From NCBI GenBank assembly GCA_963841715.1, contig CAWJDP010000003.1, positions 1-64,000 of the forward strand: DNA of 64,000 nt. Reading direction: 5' to 3'. Below, piece by piece: positions 33,906 through 44,139 of the stretch (position 1 is its first letter; every line of letters begins with the position of its first letter). A model generated the notes under the pieces. That model saw nothing but the letters and a program-made list of their open reading frames with translations. It was not told the origin of the DNA and made no database searches. Source of the DNA: DASPWW01 sp963841715. GTDB taxonomy: Bacteria; Actinomycetota; Thermoleophilia; Solirubrobacterales; 70-9. The translations under genes were made by a program, and so were the position numbers.

Positions 33906-34667
33906 GTGGCGACGACGACGCTCTACGTGATCCCCGGCTCTCATCCGTCGATGAGCGCACGGCTGATGCTCGAGCACAAGGGCGTCGAGTACAAGCGCGT
34001 CGACCTGATGCCGGTGATCGCGAAGGGCGCCGTCAGGGCGATGCGGTTCCCCGGCAACACCGTCCCGGCGCTGAAGATCGACGACCGCCGGATCCAGGGC
34101 TCGACCGAGATCGCCCGCGAGCTCGACCGCCTGCGGCCCGAGCCGCCGCTGTTCCCCGGCGACGCCGAGCGCCGCGTCGCCGTCGAGGAGGCCGAGCGCT
34201 GGGGCGACGAGGTGCTGCAGTCGATCGCGCGGCGGATCACCTGGAACGGGATCGATCGCGACCGCTCCGCGATCGGCGAGTACGCCGAGGGCGCGAAGCT
34301 CGGGATCCCGATCGGCCTCGCGACGAAGACCGCTGCGCCGATCATCGCCGCCTCGAAGCGCTTCAACGACGCCGACGACGCCCACGTCCGCGCCGACCTC
34401 GCGGCGCTGCCCGGGGCACTCGACCGAATCGACGACTGGATCGCAGACGGCGTGCTCGACGGCGAGACGCTGAACGCGGCCGACTTCCAGATCGGGGCCA
34501 GCATCCGCCTCCTGATGACGATGGACGACCTCCGCCCCGCGATCGAGGACCGCCCCGCCGGCGAGCTCGCGATGCGCGTCGCGGCGAGCTTCCCCGGCCG
34601 CGTCGCGCCGGTGATGCCGAGCGCGTGGCTCGAGCCGCTGCGCGAGACCGTCGCGGCGCGCGGCTAG
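33906..34667 (+). CDS. Glutathione S-transferase-fold protein
   Basis: 253 residues from GTG 33906. The N-terminal thioredoxin-like domain reads LYVIPGSHPSMSARLMLEHK, then FPGNTVPALKIDDRRIQGST with the cis-Pro and the glutathione gamma-Glu-contacting Ser. The C-terminal half is helical, with AADFQIGASIRLLMTMDDL as the conserved Asp-containing helix. Most actinobacteria lack glutathione, so the substrate may be another thiol or the protein may be non-enzymatic; this is inference. It sits on the opposite strand inside the folK-coaX block and its last four bases overlap the folK stop. Confidence 0.8.
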   Translation: MATTTLYVIPGSHPSMSARLMLEHKGVEYKRVDLMPVIAKGAVRAMRFPGNTVPALKIDDRRIQGSTEIARELDRLRPEPPLFPGDAERRVAVEEAERWGDEVLQSIARRITWNGIDRDRSAIGEYAEGAKLGIPIGLATKTAAPIIAASKRFNDADDAHVRADLAALPGALDRIDDWIADGVLDGETLNAADFQIGASIRLLMTMDDLRPAIEDRPAGELAMRVAASFPGRVAPVMPSAWLEPLRETVAARG

Positions 34668-35167
34668 CGCTCTTCCGGCATCCCCACCCGCTCGACGCGC
34701 TGTCCAGGCCCGAGGCCGGCGAGCAGGTCGGCGAGGCGCGTGCCGTCCGGCAGCGCGAGCTCCGGGTCGAGCTCGAGCAGGGGGACGAGCACGAAGCGCC
34801 GGGTCGAGATCTCGGGGTGCGGAATCGTCAGGCGCTCGGTCTCGAGCTCGACGTCGCCGAGCAGCAGCAGGTCGACGTCGATCGGACGCGGGGAATGGCG
34901 GGGCGCGTCGAGCACGCGGCCGGCTTCGAGCTCGACCGCCTTGCAGGCGTCGAGCAGCTGCGCGGGGTCGAGATCCGTCCGCACGCGGGCGGCGGCGTTG
35001 AGGAAGTCGGGCTGGTCGAGGACCTCGCCCACGGGCTCGGTCTCGTACAGCGACGACGCGGCCTCGACCTCGACTCCGTGCTCGTCGAGCGCAGCGATCG
35101 CGCCGCTGATCCCGCCCTCGCGATCGCCGAGGTTCGACCCGAGGCCGAGGTAGCCGGTCCGCGCCAC
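34664..35167 (-). CDS. folK: 2-amino-4-hydroxy-6-hydroxymethyldihydropteridine pyrophosphokinase
   Basis: 167 residues, typical. GYLGLGSNLGDREGG is the N-terminal signature. YETEPVGEVLDQPDFLNAAA forms the pterin pocket, HSPRPIDVDLLLLGDVELET carries the two Mg-binding Asp, and IPHPEISTRRFVLVPLLELD the catalytic Arg region. It transfers pyrophosphate from ATP to the pterin in folate synthesis. It lies seven bases downstream of folB, in the order folP-folB-folK. It converges on the GST-like gene with a four-base overlap. Confidence 0.95.
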   Translation of the reverse strand: MARTGYLGLGSNLGDREGGISGAIAALDEHGVEVEAASSLYETEPVGEVLDQPDFLNAAARVRTDLDPAQLLDACKAVELEAGRVLDAPRHSPRPIDVDLLLLGDVELETERLTIPHPEISTRRFVLVPLLELDPELALPDGTRLADLLAGLGPGQRVERVGMPEER

Positions 35168-35174
35168 GGCGGGC

Positions 35175-35594
35175 TCAGACGTCGTCGCCGGAGTCCTCGC
35201 GGGCGCCGGAGCGCTCGTGGACGACCTCGACCGCGACCTCCTCGGCGGCGATCGGCAGCGGCGGCTCCGGCTTCGCCGCCCGCACCCGCGCCGTCTCGCA
35301 GCCGAAGCGCTCCATCAGCCGCTCGCCGACGACCTGGCACAGACGCTCGAGCGTGCGATAGCTGCGCTCGGTCGCGGCGAGGGCGACGATGTCGCACACC
35401 TCGGAGTAGTCGACCGTGTCCTCGAGGCGATCGGTGAGCACCGCGTCGCAGTCGGGGACGTCGAACGTGAGGTCGAACTCGAGCCGCTGCCCGACCTCCT
35501 GCTCGGCGTCGGTCGCGCCGTGGTGGGTGTAGATCGAGAGCCCGCGGATCTCGATCTCGACGCTGGATTCGGTGCCGTTGCCCTCAGTCTCCAT
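35175..35594 (-). CDS. folB: Dihydroneopterin aldolase
   Basis: 139 residues from ATG 35594; an upstream ATG at 35636 is open, but the METEG start has a leaderless-type TAACGT element seven bases before it. Signatures: EIRGLSIYTHHGATDAEQEV, in which the conserved Glu/His area binds pterin, GQRLEFDLTFDVPDCDAVLT, TVDYSEVCDIVALAA and LERLCQVVGERLMERFGCET. The last ~20 residues are charged and specific to this lineage. It converts dihydroneopterin to the hydroxymethyl pterin used by FolK. Confidence 0.94.
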   Translation of the reverse strand: METEGNGTESSVEIEIRGLSIYTHHGATDAEQEVGQRLEFDLTFDVPDCDAVLTDRLEDTVDYSEVCDIVALAATERSYRTLERLCQVVGERLMERFGCETARVRAAKPEPPLPIAAEEVAVEVVHERSGAREDSGDDV

Positions 35595-35601
35595 CGGCGG
35601 A

Positions 35602-35607
35602 ACGTTA
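35602..35607 (-). promoter_or_regulatory. -10 hexamer TAACGT, leaderless promoter of folB
   Basis: TAACGT, seven bases, then ATG 35594 on the minus strand, between folP and folB. Confidence 0.5.
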
Positions 35608-35619
35608 CGCAGGTATGCG

Positions 35620-36414
35620 CTATTGACGCTCACCAAGCACGGCGGTCGCGACCGTGAGCGCCTCGCGGACGGCGCGCACGTCGTGGACGCGGAAGACCTC
35701 GGCGCCGGCCGCGAGCGCGAGCACGTTCGAGGCGACCGTGCCCCCGAGGCGCTCGTCGACCTCGCGGCCGGTGATCTCGCCGATGAAGCTCTTGCGCGAG
35801 GTCCCGATCACGATCGGGCGCCCGAGCTCGCGCAGCTCGCCGAGCCGCCGCAGCAGCTCGAGGTTGTGCTCGACCGTCTTGCCGAAGCCGATCCCGGGGT
35901 CGATCCAGATCCGCTCCTCGCTCACCCCGGCCGCGCGCGCGGCCTCGATCCGCTCGGCGAGAAACGCGCGCACGTCGGCGACGACGTCACCGTAGCTCGG
36001 GCTCTCCTGCATCGTCCGCGGCGTTCCCTTCATGTGCATCAGGACGACGCCGCAGCCGCGCTCCGCGCACAGAGTCGCCATCTCAGGGTCGGTGCGCAGC
36101 GCACTGACGTCGTTGACGATCTCGGCCCCGGCGTCGAGCGCCGCAGCGGCGACCGTGGCCTTCGAGGTGTCCACGGAGACGCTCGCGCCGTCGGCTGCAA
36201 GCGCCTCGATCACCGGGCCGACGCGCCGCAGCTCCTCGTCCGCGTCGACCGCCTCGGCCCCGGGGCGCGTCGACTCACCGCCGACGTCGAGGAGGTCGGC
36301 GCCGTCGTCGAGCAGCAAGCGCCCGTGCTCGATCGCGCGCTCGGGATCGAGGAAGCGCCCCCCGTCGGAGAACGAGTCCGGGGTCACGTTGACCACCCCC
36401 ATCATCTCGACCAT
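35620..36414 (-). CDS. folP: Dihydropteroate synthase
   Basis: 264 residues from ATG 36414. GVVNVTPDSFSDGGRFLDPE is the pterin/pABA loop 1, DVGGESTRPGAEAVDADEEL loop 2, and SVDTSKATVAAAALDAGAEI follows. WIDPGIGFGKTVEHNLELL and PIVIGTSRKSFIGEITGREV carry the Lys and Ser/Arg that bind substrate. It condenses pABA with the pterin pyrophosphate and is the sulfonamide target. The frame extends 84 codons further upstream, but those codons are antisense to the arylsulfotransferase end and lack family features. ATG 36414 has CATACT seven bases upstream. Confidence 0.95.
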   Translation of the reverse strand: MVEMMGVVNVTPDSFSDGGRFLDPERAIEHGRLLLDDGADLLDVGGESTRPGAEAVDADEELRRVGPVIEALAADGASVSVDTSKATVAAAALDAGAEIVNDVSALRTDPEMATLCAERGCGVVLMHMKGTPRTMQESPSYGDVVADVRAFLAERIEAARAAGVSEERIWIDPGIGFGKTVEHNLELLRRLGELRELGRPIVIGTSRKSFIGEITGREVDERLGGTVASNVLALAAGAEVFRVHDVRAVREALTVATAVLGERQ

Positions 36415-36421
36415 CCGCGCG

Positions 36422-36427
36422 AGTATG
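36422..36427 (-). promoter_or_regulatory. -10 hexamer CATACT, leaderless promoter of folP
   Basis: CATACT, seven bases, ATG 36414 on the minus strand; the same hexamer and spacing as at 8723-8728. Confidence 0.5.
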
Positions 36428-36488
36428 CCCCGAAGCCGGGTCGCGCCGTCGCCACACGCGCCGACACCGGGTCGGGCCGCGGTCGACG

Positions 36489-37952
36489 CTAGTAGCTCGG
36501 CGGGCGACCGTACTGGTGGGTCATGCCACGGCGAATCGCGTGGATTCGCAGCGCCTCCCCCGGCGCCGCCACGGCTCGATAGGACCCCGCGTGAAGGCGG
36601 AAGGTCCGCCTGCCCCGGCGGCTGAACTCGGTCACAAGCGGCTGGGAGCCCCATGAGATCAGCCACGATCCGTCGCCGTAGCGGCGAGCGGAGCCGCAGC
36701 AGAAGCTGGATGGCACCTCCGGGTCGGTGATCTGCTGGACGAGCGTCGCCGTACCCGCCGCGCGGTCGATCCGGTAGCGCACCGCGCGCGGGGCCCGGCC
36801 GAGGTCGGTGTCGTTGTCGTGCACCGTGATCGTCCCGTCGCTCAGCTGGCGGGCGTCGTGCTGACCGCCGAGCGGGTAGTCGCCGTACGGGTCATCGCGA
36901 ACCTCGAGGCTCTTCGAGGTCCGCGTTCCGCCCAGCTTCCAGATCACGTTCCCCGTCCGCTTGTCGATCTTGTAGACGGAGTCGGTTTGGCGCATCGAGA
37001 TGATCAGCGCGTGCTTGCCCGCGGGCTCAACGGAGTTCAGGTGGTCGATGTCCGTCAGGTCGCTCATGAAATTGAAGTCCCACCAGCGGCTGGGGGTCTC
37101 GTCGAGACCGATGTGATCCGTGCTGTCCCATCTCCACACGAGGCGGCCCCTGTGGTCGATCTGCTCGATCACGTCGTCGAGCACGGTTGCGTCCGCGCTG
37201 CCTCCGTAGGCGCTCAGGTCGACGTGCTCCCGCGGCTGGTAGGAGATCAGCAGGAAGTCGCCGTTGGGGAGCCTCTGGAGGTCGTGGATGTCGGTGCTGC
37301 CGCCGACGGCTTGGACGACCCGGTCCACCTTCCCGCCGAGCGAGCGGATGCGATAGCCGCTCGACTGGAGCGGCCCGTTGCCGCCGATGTCCGTCGTTGA
37401 AACGTTGTAGGCAACGCGCCCGTCGCGGAGCACCTTGCCGTCCAGGACGCCGCTCGAGGAGCCGTGCCACCACACCGGGACGCCGGCGCGGTCGAAGATG
37501 ACGACGTAGTTGCGAACGGTGACGACGTAGAAGTGATGCTTCGGCCTTCGAAGCCGATCGAAGTTCCAGGCTGGGAAGTCCGGCGGCAGACAGCGAACGT
37601 GATAGCGGCTGATCTCGCCGCGACGCTTCAGCGACACGGTGAAGGCCTGGTTGGCCGAGACCGCGACGCTGCGCGAACGCGATGATCGGATCACCCGCCC
37701 GTCGACGGACACGGAGCCGTGCGGCGCCGAGGGGGCCGAGACCCCGACGGTGGAGCCGTCGCAGCGCGCGGTGTAATCGTGGATCCCGGGTGAGAACGTC
37801 GGTGAGATCGCGGGATCGGTCTTGAACGCGACCTTCGCCTCGGCCCCGGAGGGCGCGAACAGCGGCAGCAGCGCCGCGAGCGAGAGCACGATCAGATGCG
37901 GAACCGGAACCCTGGCCCTGCCCCGGCGTCGCATCGTCCTACCCCGCTCCAT
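36489..37952 (-). CDS. Secreted arylsulfotransferase-family protein (ASST-like beta-propeller)
   Basis: 487 residues from ATG 37952, which follows GGAGG. The signal peptide has RRRGRAR then VPHLIVLSLAALLPLFAPSG with cleavage near GAEA. The mature protein has an Ig-like N-terminal segment (TDPAISPTFSPGIHDYTARC), then propeller blades including YVVIFDRAGVPVWWH, STDIHDLQRLPNGDFLLISY, GRLVWRWDSTDHIGL, HLNSVEPAGKHALIISMRQT and GGQHDARQLSDGTITVHDND. The conserved His residues in DIHDL, DHLNS and GQHDA match the ASST active-site region, where His forms the sulfo-enzyme intermediate. It would act outside the cell. It sits between ftsH and folP, an unexpected place. Confidence 0.82.
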   Translation of the reverse strand: MERGRTMRRRGRARVPVPHLIVLSLAALLPLFAPSGAEAKVAFKTDPAISPTFSPGIHDYTARCDGSTVGVSAPSAPHGSVSVDGRVIRSSRSRSVAVSANQAFTVSLKRRGEISRYHVRCLPPDFPAWNFDRLRRPKHHFYVVTVRNYVVIFDRAGVPVWWHGSSSGVLDGKVLRDGRVAYNVSTTDIGGNGPLQSSGYRIRSLGGKVDRVVQAVGGSTDIHDLQRLPNGDFLLISYQPREHVDLSAYGGSADATVLDDVIEQIDHRGRLVWRWDSTDHIGLDETPSRWWDFNFMSDLTDIDHLNSVEPAGKHALIISMRQTDSVYKIDKRTGNVIWKLGGTRTSKSLEVRDDPYGDYPLGGQHDARQLSDGTITVHDNDTDLGRAPRAVRYRIDRAAGTATLVQQITDPEVPSSFCCGSARRYGDGSWLISWGSQPLVTEFSRRGRRTFRLHAGSYRAVAAPGEALRIHAIRRGMTHQYGRPPSY

Positions 37953-37991
37953 GCGCCCTCCGTTTCCCCTGTGATCTCGGTGTCGGTTCCC

Positions 37992-38021
37992 GGCTACCGG
38001 CTTCTCGGCTACCCGCTTCTC
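37992..38021. repeat. Two tandem 15-bp repeats in the arylsulfotransferase leader
   Basis: GGCTACCGGCTTCTC (37992-38006) is followed directly by GGCTACCCGCTTCTC (38007-38021), one mismatch. It lies about 40 bases upstream of ATG 37952, in the leader, and may be slippage or a binding site. Confidence 0.5.
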
Positions 38022-38105
38022 GACCAAACTAACAGCGTCCGAGTCGGCGAGTTGCGCTTCCGCGGCGAAGGTTCGGGCTGTACGTCACCCGGCTGAGCGA
38101 AGCGG

Positions 38106-40067
<1,962 letters not shown>

Positions 40068-40130
40068 TTTCGTAGCTCTACGGGGTCGGCGGCATCGGCG
40101 GGTGTCTTGTGTCCCTAGCCACCGAAATTC

Positions 40131-40163
40131 AGCGTACCAGGGGTATCTACGTGCCCAGGCACG
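40131..40163 (-). promoter_or_regulatory. Promoter region of ftsH with 14-bp palindrome
   Basis: In the 133-base gap before ftsH the minus strand has a TACGCT -10-like hexamer (40131-40136). About 13 bases upstream of it is a perfect palindrome, CGTGCC-CA-GGCACG (40150-40163), overlapping the -35 area. The palindrome could be an operator, or a hairpin ending hpt transcription. Confidence 0.4.
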
Positions 40164-40200
40164 GGTTGTCTCACATACGGCCGCGCGGGCGGTGGGGACC

Positions 40201-40737
40201 TCACTTGTCCAAAACGGCCACGTAGCGAAGGTTGCGGAACCGCTCGCCGTGGTCGAGGCCGTAGCCGACGACGAACCGATTCGGGATCTCGAACCCGACG
40301 TAGCGGATCGGATTCTCGACTCGGCGCCGCTCGGGCTTGGTGAGCAGGGCGCAGACCTCGAGCGAGCTCGGGTTCCGCGCCCTCAGGTTGCGCAGCAGGT
40401 AGTGCAGCGTCAGCCCCGAATCGATGATGTCCTCGACGATCAGCACGTCGCGGCCGTCGATCGACTCGTCGAGGTCCTTGAGGATGCGGACGACGCCCGA
40501 TGAGTCCGTGGCGGACCCGTAGCTCGACAGGGCCATGAAGTCGATCTCGGCGTCGATCGCGAGGTGGCGCATGAGGTCGGCCATGAAAAGGACCGCGCCC
40601 TTGAGGATCCCGACGATCAGCAGGTCGCGGCCCTCGTAGTCGGCGCTGATCGTCTCCGCGAGCTCGCGCACACGGCGGTCGAGCTCCTCACCGGAGATCA
40701 GGACCTCCCCGACCGAGCCCTTATCGGCGCCGGTCAT
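40201..40737 (-). CDS. hpt: Hypoxanthine phosphoribosyltransferase
   Basis: 178 residues from ATG 40737, which overlaps the tilS stop (ATGA). Motifs: GEVLISGEELDRRVRELAET, LLIVGILKGAVLFMADLMRH, the hood SSYGSATDSSGVV, and the PRPP-binding VLIVEDIIDSGLTLHYLLRN with the paired acidic residues. YVGFEIPNRFVVGYGLDHGE contains the purine-binding Phe/Val and the Asp of the C-terminal loop. It salvages hypoxanthine/guanine to IMP/GMP. It is co-transcribed with tilS, as in many Gram-positive bacteria. Confidence 0.95.
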   Translation of the reverse strand: MTGADKGSVGEVLISGEELDRRVRELAETISADYEGRDLLIVGILKGAVLFMADLMRHLAIDAEIDFMALSSYGSATDSSGVVRILKDLDESIDGRDVLIVEDIIDSGLTLHYLLRNLRARNPSSLEVCALLTKPERRRVENPIRYVGFEIPNRFVVGYGLDHGERFRNLRYVAVLDK

Positions 40738-42077
40738 TCGTTCAGCTTCGCGCGCAGAACGGCGACCTCGCCGCTCGCAGGGCCGAGGCGAAACTCCTCG
40801 GAGACGGCGACCCCGGCGACCCACGCGACGCGCCCGCCCGCCTCGACGACGGGAAGCCGGTGGCGGAGCGAGCGCGGCACCTTGCGGTCCGAGAACAGGT
40901 CCTGAAGCGTCTTCGTCCCGTGCATTCCGAGCGGCTGGATCCGGTCCCCGTCTCGCCACGAGCGCACGACGAGCTCCTCGCCGAGCATCCCGGCGTCGAG
41001 CGTCGCGAGCTCGGGCCCGGCCGGTTGCACCGGCCCCCCGCGGAGCTCGGCGCGGACCTCCCAGTCGCCGAACCGGCAGCTCCCCGGCACCGGTAGGCGC
41101 ACCGGGTCGGGCACGGCCTCGGGCTCGAGCGCGAATCGGATCAGGCCCTGCTCGCAGACCGCGCGCACGCCGCCGCCGAGGTCGATCTCCCCGCCCTCGG
41201 GATCGCGTGCGAGCCGCCAGACATCGGCCGCGCGGCCGCGTCCGAGCGCGACGTCGCGCCCGGTCGTGCGCTCGGCGAGCGCCCGCAGAGCGAGCCTCCG
41301 AAGCGCGGGATCGGCCTCGGCGAGCTCGGCGACCCGGACCGCAACCGCGCCCGACCCGGCCCCGGCCTCGGTCAGCAGGTGGTCGGCGAGCTCATCGAGC
41401 AGCCTCCCCTCCTCGGCGAGCTCGGCGCGGGTCTCGGCGATGTTGCGCTCCGCGGCGGGGTTGATCTCGCGCAGAGCGGGGACTACGTCGGAGCGGATCC
41501 GGTTGCGCGCGAAGCGCGGATCGTCGTTGGTCGGGTCGTCGGCGAACGGCAGACCCGCCTCGGCCGCGAGCCGCCGCGCCGTCGGGCGGTCGATCCCGAG
41601 CAGCGGGCGGATCACCCTCCCGCTTCTCGCCGCGAGTCCGAGCATGGCCCGCCGGCCTGGGGACGCGGCGAGCCGGTAGAGCAGCGTCTCGGCGAGGTCG
41701 CTGAGCGTGTGCCCGGTCGCGACCCAGTCGCTCCCGGTGCGCTGGCGCAGCCGCTCCGCCGCCAGGTAGCGCGCCTCGCGGGCCGCGGCCTGCATGTTCC
41801 CCTCGCGAAGCTCGGGGCGCTCGACGCGGAGGTCGATGCGGAGCGCCGCGCACAGTCCGCGGCAGGTCTGCTCGTCCGCGTCGGCGCTGTCGCGGAGCCG
41901 GTAGTTGATGTGGAGCGCGTGGATGTTGGGGCGTCCGCAGAGCTCGGCGAGCCCGGCTGCGAGGCCGGCGGAGTCGGGGCCGCCGGAGACGAGCACGACC
42001 CCGCGCGAGGACGCCGGGACGAGCCCGCTCTCGTTCACGACCCGCGCCAGCGCCCGCACCGCGTCCTGCGTCACCAT
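40734..42077 (-). CDS. tilS: tRNA(Ile)-lysidine synthetase
   Basis: 447 residues. VLVSGGPDSAGLAAGLAELC is the PP-loop (SGGxDS) that binds ATP. HALHINYRLRDSADADEQTC, SDWVATGHTLSDLAETLLYR and GRVIRPLLGIDRPTARRLAA follow, all typical. The C-terminal part (from about residue 320) has LPVPGSCRFGDWEVRAELRG and PLGMHGTKTLQDLFSDRKVP, the TilS substrate-binding domains. It converts the wobble C of tRNA-Ile(CAU) to lysidine and is normally essential. Start ATG 42077; a TAAGAT element lies about 24 bases upstream, so this gene may carry a short leader. Confidence 0.95.
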   Translation of the reverse strand: MVTQDAVRALARVVNESGLVPASSRGVVLVSGGPDSAGLAAGLAELCGRPNIHALHINYRLRDSADADEQTCRGLCAALRIDLRVERPELREGNMQAAAREARYLAAERLRQRTGSDWVATGHTLSDLAETLLYRLAASPGRRAMLGLAARSGRVIRPLLGIDRPTARRLAAEAGLPFADDPTNDDPRFARNRIRSDVVPALREINPAAERNIAETRAELAEEGRLLDELADHLLTEAGAGSGAVAVRVAELAEADPALRRLALRALAERTTGRDVALGRGRAADVWRLARDPEGGEIDLGGGVRAVCEQGLIRFALEPEAVPDPVRLPVPGSCRFGDWEVRAELRGGPVQPAGPELATLDAGMLGEELVVRSWRDGDRIQPLGMHGTKTLQDLFSDRKVPRSLRHRLPVVEAGGRVAWVAGVAVSEEFRLGPASGEVAVLRAKLNE

Positions 42078-42116
42078 CGAACCAGCACCATCGGCACGGG
42101 CGATCTTACGAGCCCA

Positions 42117-43304
42117 CTAGGTCGGTGAAGGGCGCGCCGTGAACAGCTCCGCCGGAGCCGGAAAGCCCTTCAGCTCGACCTCGCCGATCGGATCGAACTC
42201 GAGGTAGTCCGAGCCGCCGATCTCGTCGACCGCCGAGCGGCTGACCAGCACCTCGCCGCCGATCGCCCGCGCGACGACGCGGTGGGCGAGGTTCACGTGG
42301 GTCCCGAAGTAGTCGCCGTCTCTATATACGGCGACCCCGTAGTGGATCCCGACCCGCGGCTGGGGACGTTCCTGGAACAGGCCGAGGAAGCCGACCGCCC
42401 ATTCGGTCAGCGTCACCGGGTCCGGCGAGACGATCATCACCTCGTCGCCGATCGTCTTCACGATCGTCGCCTCGGCGGGCAGCGTCGCCTCGACCGTCTC
42501 AACGAAGCGCTCGACGAGGTCGAGCGCCTCCTCGTCGCCCTCCTCCTCGGTGTAGCGCGTGAACCCGGTCAGATCGACGAAGCAGAACGTCATCGTGACC
42601 CGGCCTGTTTCGTCCTCGCCGCCGAGCGCGGACTCCATGTGGCCGATCACGTCCTGCTCTATGTAGAAGCGCAGGTAGCGGGTGTGGATGTACTCCATCA
42701 GCGGCCCCGCGAGCGGGAGCAGGTCGCCCGCCAGCCCCTCCATCTCCTCCGCCATCTCCAGCGCCGGAACGCCCTCGCGGATCAGCGGCTCGTGGACGAA
42801 GAGGTGGAACAGCCGCACCTCAGCCTCGGCGACCGCGCGCAGCGAGCGGGCGTAGACGCGGACGAGCTGGAGGAACGCGATCAGTGGAAAGCCGCTCGCG
42901 AGCACCTTCGAGATCTGCTCCATCGCCGCTGTGTCCTGGCGCGTCAAGGCCGCCTCGTGTGCGGTCGGGGTTCCGAGCAGGGCCATCATCCGCTCGATCA
43001 GCTCGGGCTCGAGCTCCGCCTTCGCCGCCGCCTCCTCGAGCGGCACCTCGCGGGCCGGGCTCGGGAGCAGCTCCTCGACGGCGCCGAACGACAGCCGTCC
43101 GTCGGCGACCGCGTCGCGGAGCGAGGCGAGTGAGTGCCCACGCTCGCGCATCCGCGCGACGACGCGCGCCTGAGCGGCGGCGGTCGCGGTCCACTCCTCG
43201 CCCTCGATCGGGATCACGTCCTCCCGCGCCCACCGCGTCAGCGTCGGGATCGAGACGCCCGAGCGCCTCGAGGCCTCCTCAATTGAAATCAGCTCATCGG
43301 CCAC
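42117..43304 (-). CDS. Adenylate/guanylate cyclase-domain protein with MerR-type HTH
   Basis: 395 residues from GTG 43304; the frame is open upstream, but that sequence is Arg/Pro-rich. Residues about 1-65 are a winged-helix MerR-like domain (LISIEEASRRSGVSIPTLTR, WAREDVIPIEGEEW). A helical middle region (about 90-210) follows, then a class III cyclase domain: MTFCFVDLTGFTRYTEEEGD with the first metal Asp, VKTIGDEVMIVSPD with the second, and VGIHYGVAVYRDGDYFGTHV. The usual Lys/Asp purine-specifying pair is not obvious to me, so substrate and activity are uncertain. The architecture suggests a one-component regulator coupled to a cyclic-nucleotide signal. Confidence 0.85.
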   Translation of the reverse strand: MADELISIEEASRRSGVSIPTLTRWAREDVIPIEGEEWTATAAAQARVVARMRERGHSLASLRDAVADGRLSFGAVEELLPSPAREVPLEEAAAKAELEPELIERMMALLGTPTAHEAALTRQDTAAMEQISKVLASGFPLIAFLQLVRVYARSLRAVAEAEVRLFHLFVHEPLIREGVPALEMAEEMEGLAGDLLPLAGPLMEYIHTRYLRFYIEQDVIGHMESALGGEDETGRVTMTFCFVDLTGFTRYTEEEGDEEALDLVERFVETVEATLPAEATIVKTIGDEVMIVSPDPVTLTEWAVGFLGLFQERPQPRVGIHYGVAVYRDGDYFGTHVNLAHRVVARAIGGEVLVSRSAVDEIGGSDYLEFDPIGEVELKGFPAPAELFTARPSPT

Positions 43305-43595
43305 GTTCGTACTCTGCCGTGCCCGGCGGACCCGATGCGTCGCGCCGCCATGTGTGAAAGGTGACGGGTGGGCCCCCCGGCCCAACAAGGAGCGACGGGG
43401 AACTCGCCCCGTCGCCCGCGGGCTAGCGGCCCGCTGCGTAGGCCGTCGGCGCGCTCGCGCCACGCGGGTGGCCGCTCTCGGCCCCAGTCGCCGGAGGGCG
43501 GACGGGCGACCCGACCCACTTTCGGCCTGCTGAGATCTTTGGTCGCCGGAGCTTACGCCCGCCGCGGCGAAGATTCAAAGAGAATCGGGGCGCGC
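43305..43595. other. Gene-free, strongly structured 291-base intergenic region
   Basis: I find no convincing gene here. The plus strand can form at least three strong hairpins in a row. GCGACGGGG pairs with CCCCGTCGC (43392-43415, six-base loop). GCGGGC pairs with GCCCGC (43418-43434, five-base loop). GGCGC pairs with GCGCC (43448-43461, four-base loop), and the last is enclosed by GGCC at 43441-43444 and 43470-43473. It lies between the SCP2-like gene and the cyclase, both on the minus strand, so it may hold a terminator, a 5' leader or a small RNA. I see no signature of RNase P RNA, SRP RNA or tmRNA. Confidence 0.4.
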
Positions 43596-44057
43596 TCAGC
43601 CGACGAGCAGATGCGGGTAGCGCTCGCAGAGCACCCGCCGGTAGGGCTCGATCAGCAGCCGCGCGGCGGGCAGATACAGAAGCGCGCAGCGCGCGTCGCC
43701 CTTCGTCTTGATCTCGCCGCGGGCGATCGCGATCGGGACGCTGGCCTTTCCCTGCAGCCACCGGTTCGCGATCGCCGAGTCCATCTTCAGCTCCAGCTTC
43801 GGCTTCGGCGCCCCACGCGACTCGAAGCTCCACTCGATGTGGTGGTCGGGGTCGTCGCTGGCGCAAACGTTGAGCGTGATCCCAAGGTCGGCGCAGACGA
43901 GCCGCATCCGCAGGTCGGCGGCGCGGACGAGCGGCCCGACCTTCTCGTCGAGGTCGACCTCGGTCAGCGCCGCGCCGAGCACGTCGCGCATCTCGTCCGC
44001 GGAGCTGAATCGCACCAGCGGCGCGCGCGAGGCCGGGCTCGTGATCGATGTCGCCAC
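43596..44057 (-). CDS. SCP2 sterol-binding-like protein
   Basis: 153 residues from GTG 44057, which follows GAGG at about six bases. The sequence shows LVRFSSADEMRDVLGAALTE, MRLVCADLGITLNVCASDD, and then LKMDSAIANRWLQGKASVPI followed by AIARGEIKTKGDARCALLYL. The last two match the helix and strand of the SCP2 lipid-binding fold (usual phrase: GK.....AI..GKIKVKGD). Such proteins bind lipids or acyl chains. It has no signal. Its neighbour upstream is the PlsC-type acyltransferase, which fits a lipid role but proves nothing. Confidence 0.65.
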   Translation of the reverse strand: MATSITSPASRAPLVRFSSADEMRDVLGAALTEVDLDEKVGPLVRAADLRMRLVCADLGITLNVCASDDPDHHIEWSFESRGAPKPKLELKMDSAIANRWLQGKASVPIAIARGEIKTKGDARCALLYLPAARLLIEPYRRVLCERYPHLLVG

Positions 44058-44139
44058 TGATCCCTCGATGGCGGCCAGCTTACATACCAGGCGAGGCTCG
44101 GAGCAACCGTCACAACCTGACGCGGGCGAATCGCCGCGA

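Noticed and set aside
43305..43595. RNase P RNA, SRP RNA or a known riboswitch in the structured gap
   Set aside because: The conserved sequence blocks of these RNAs that I can recall are absent, so I report only hairpins.
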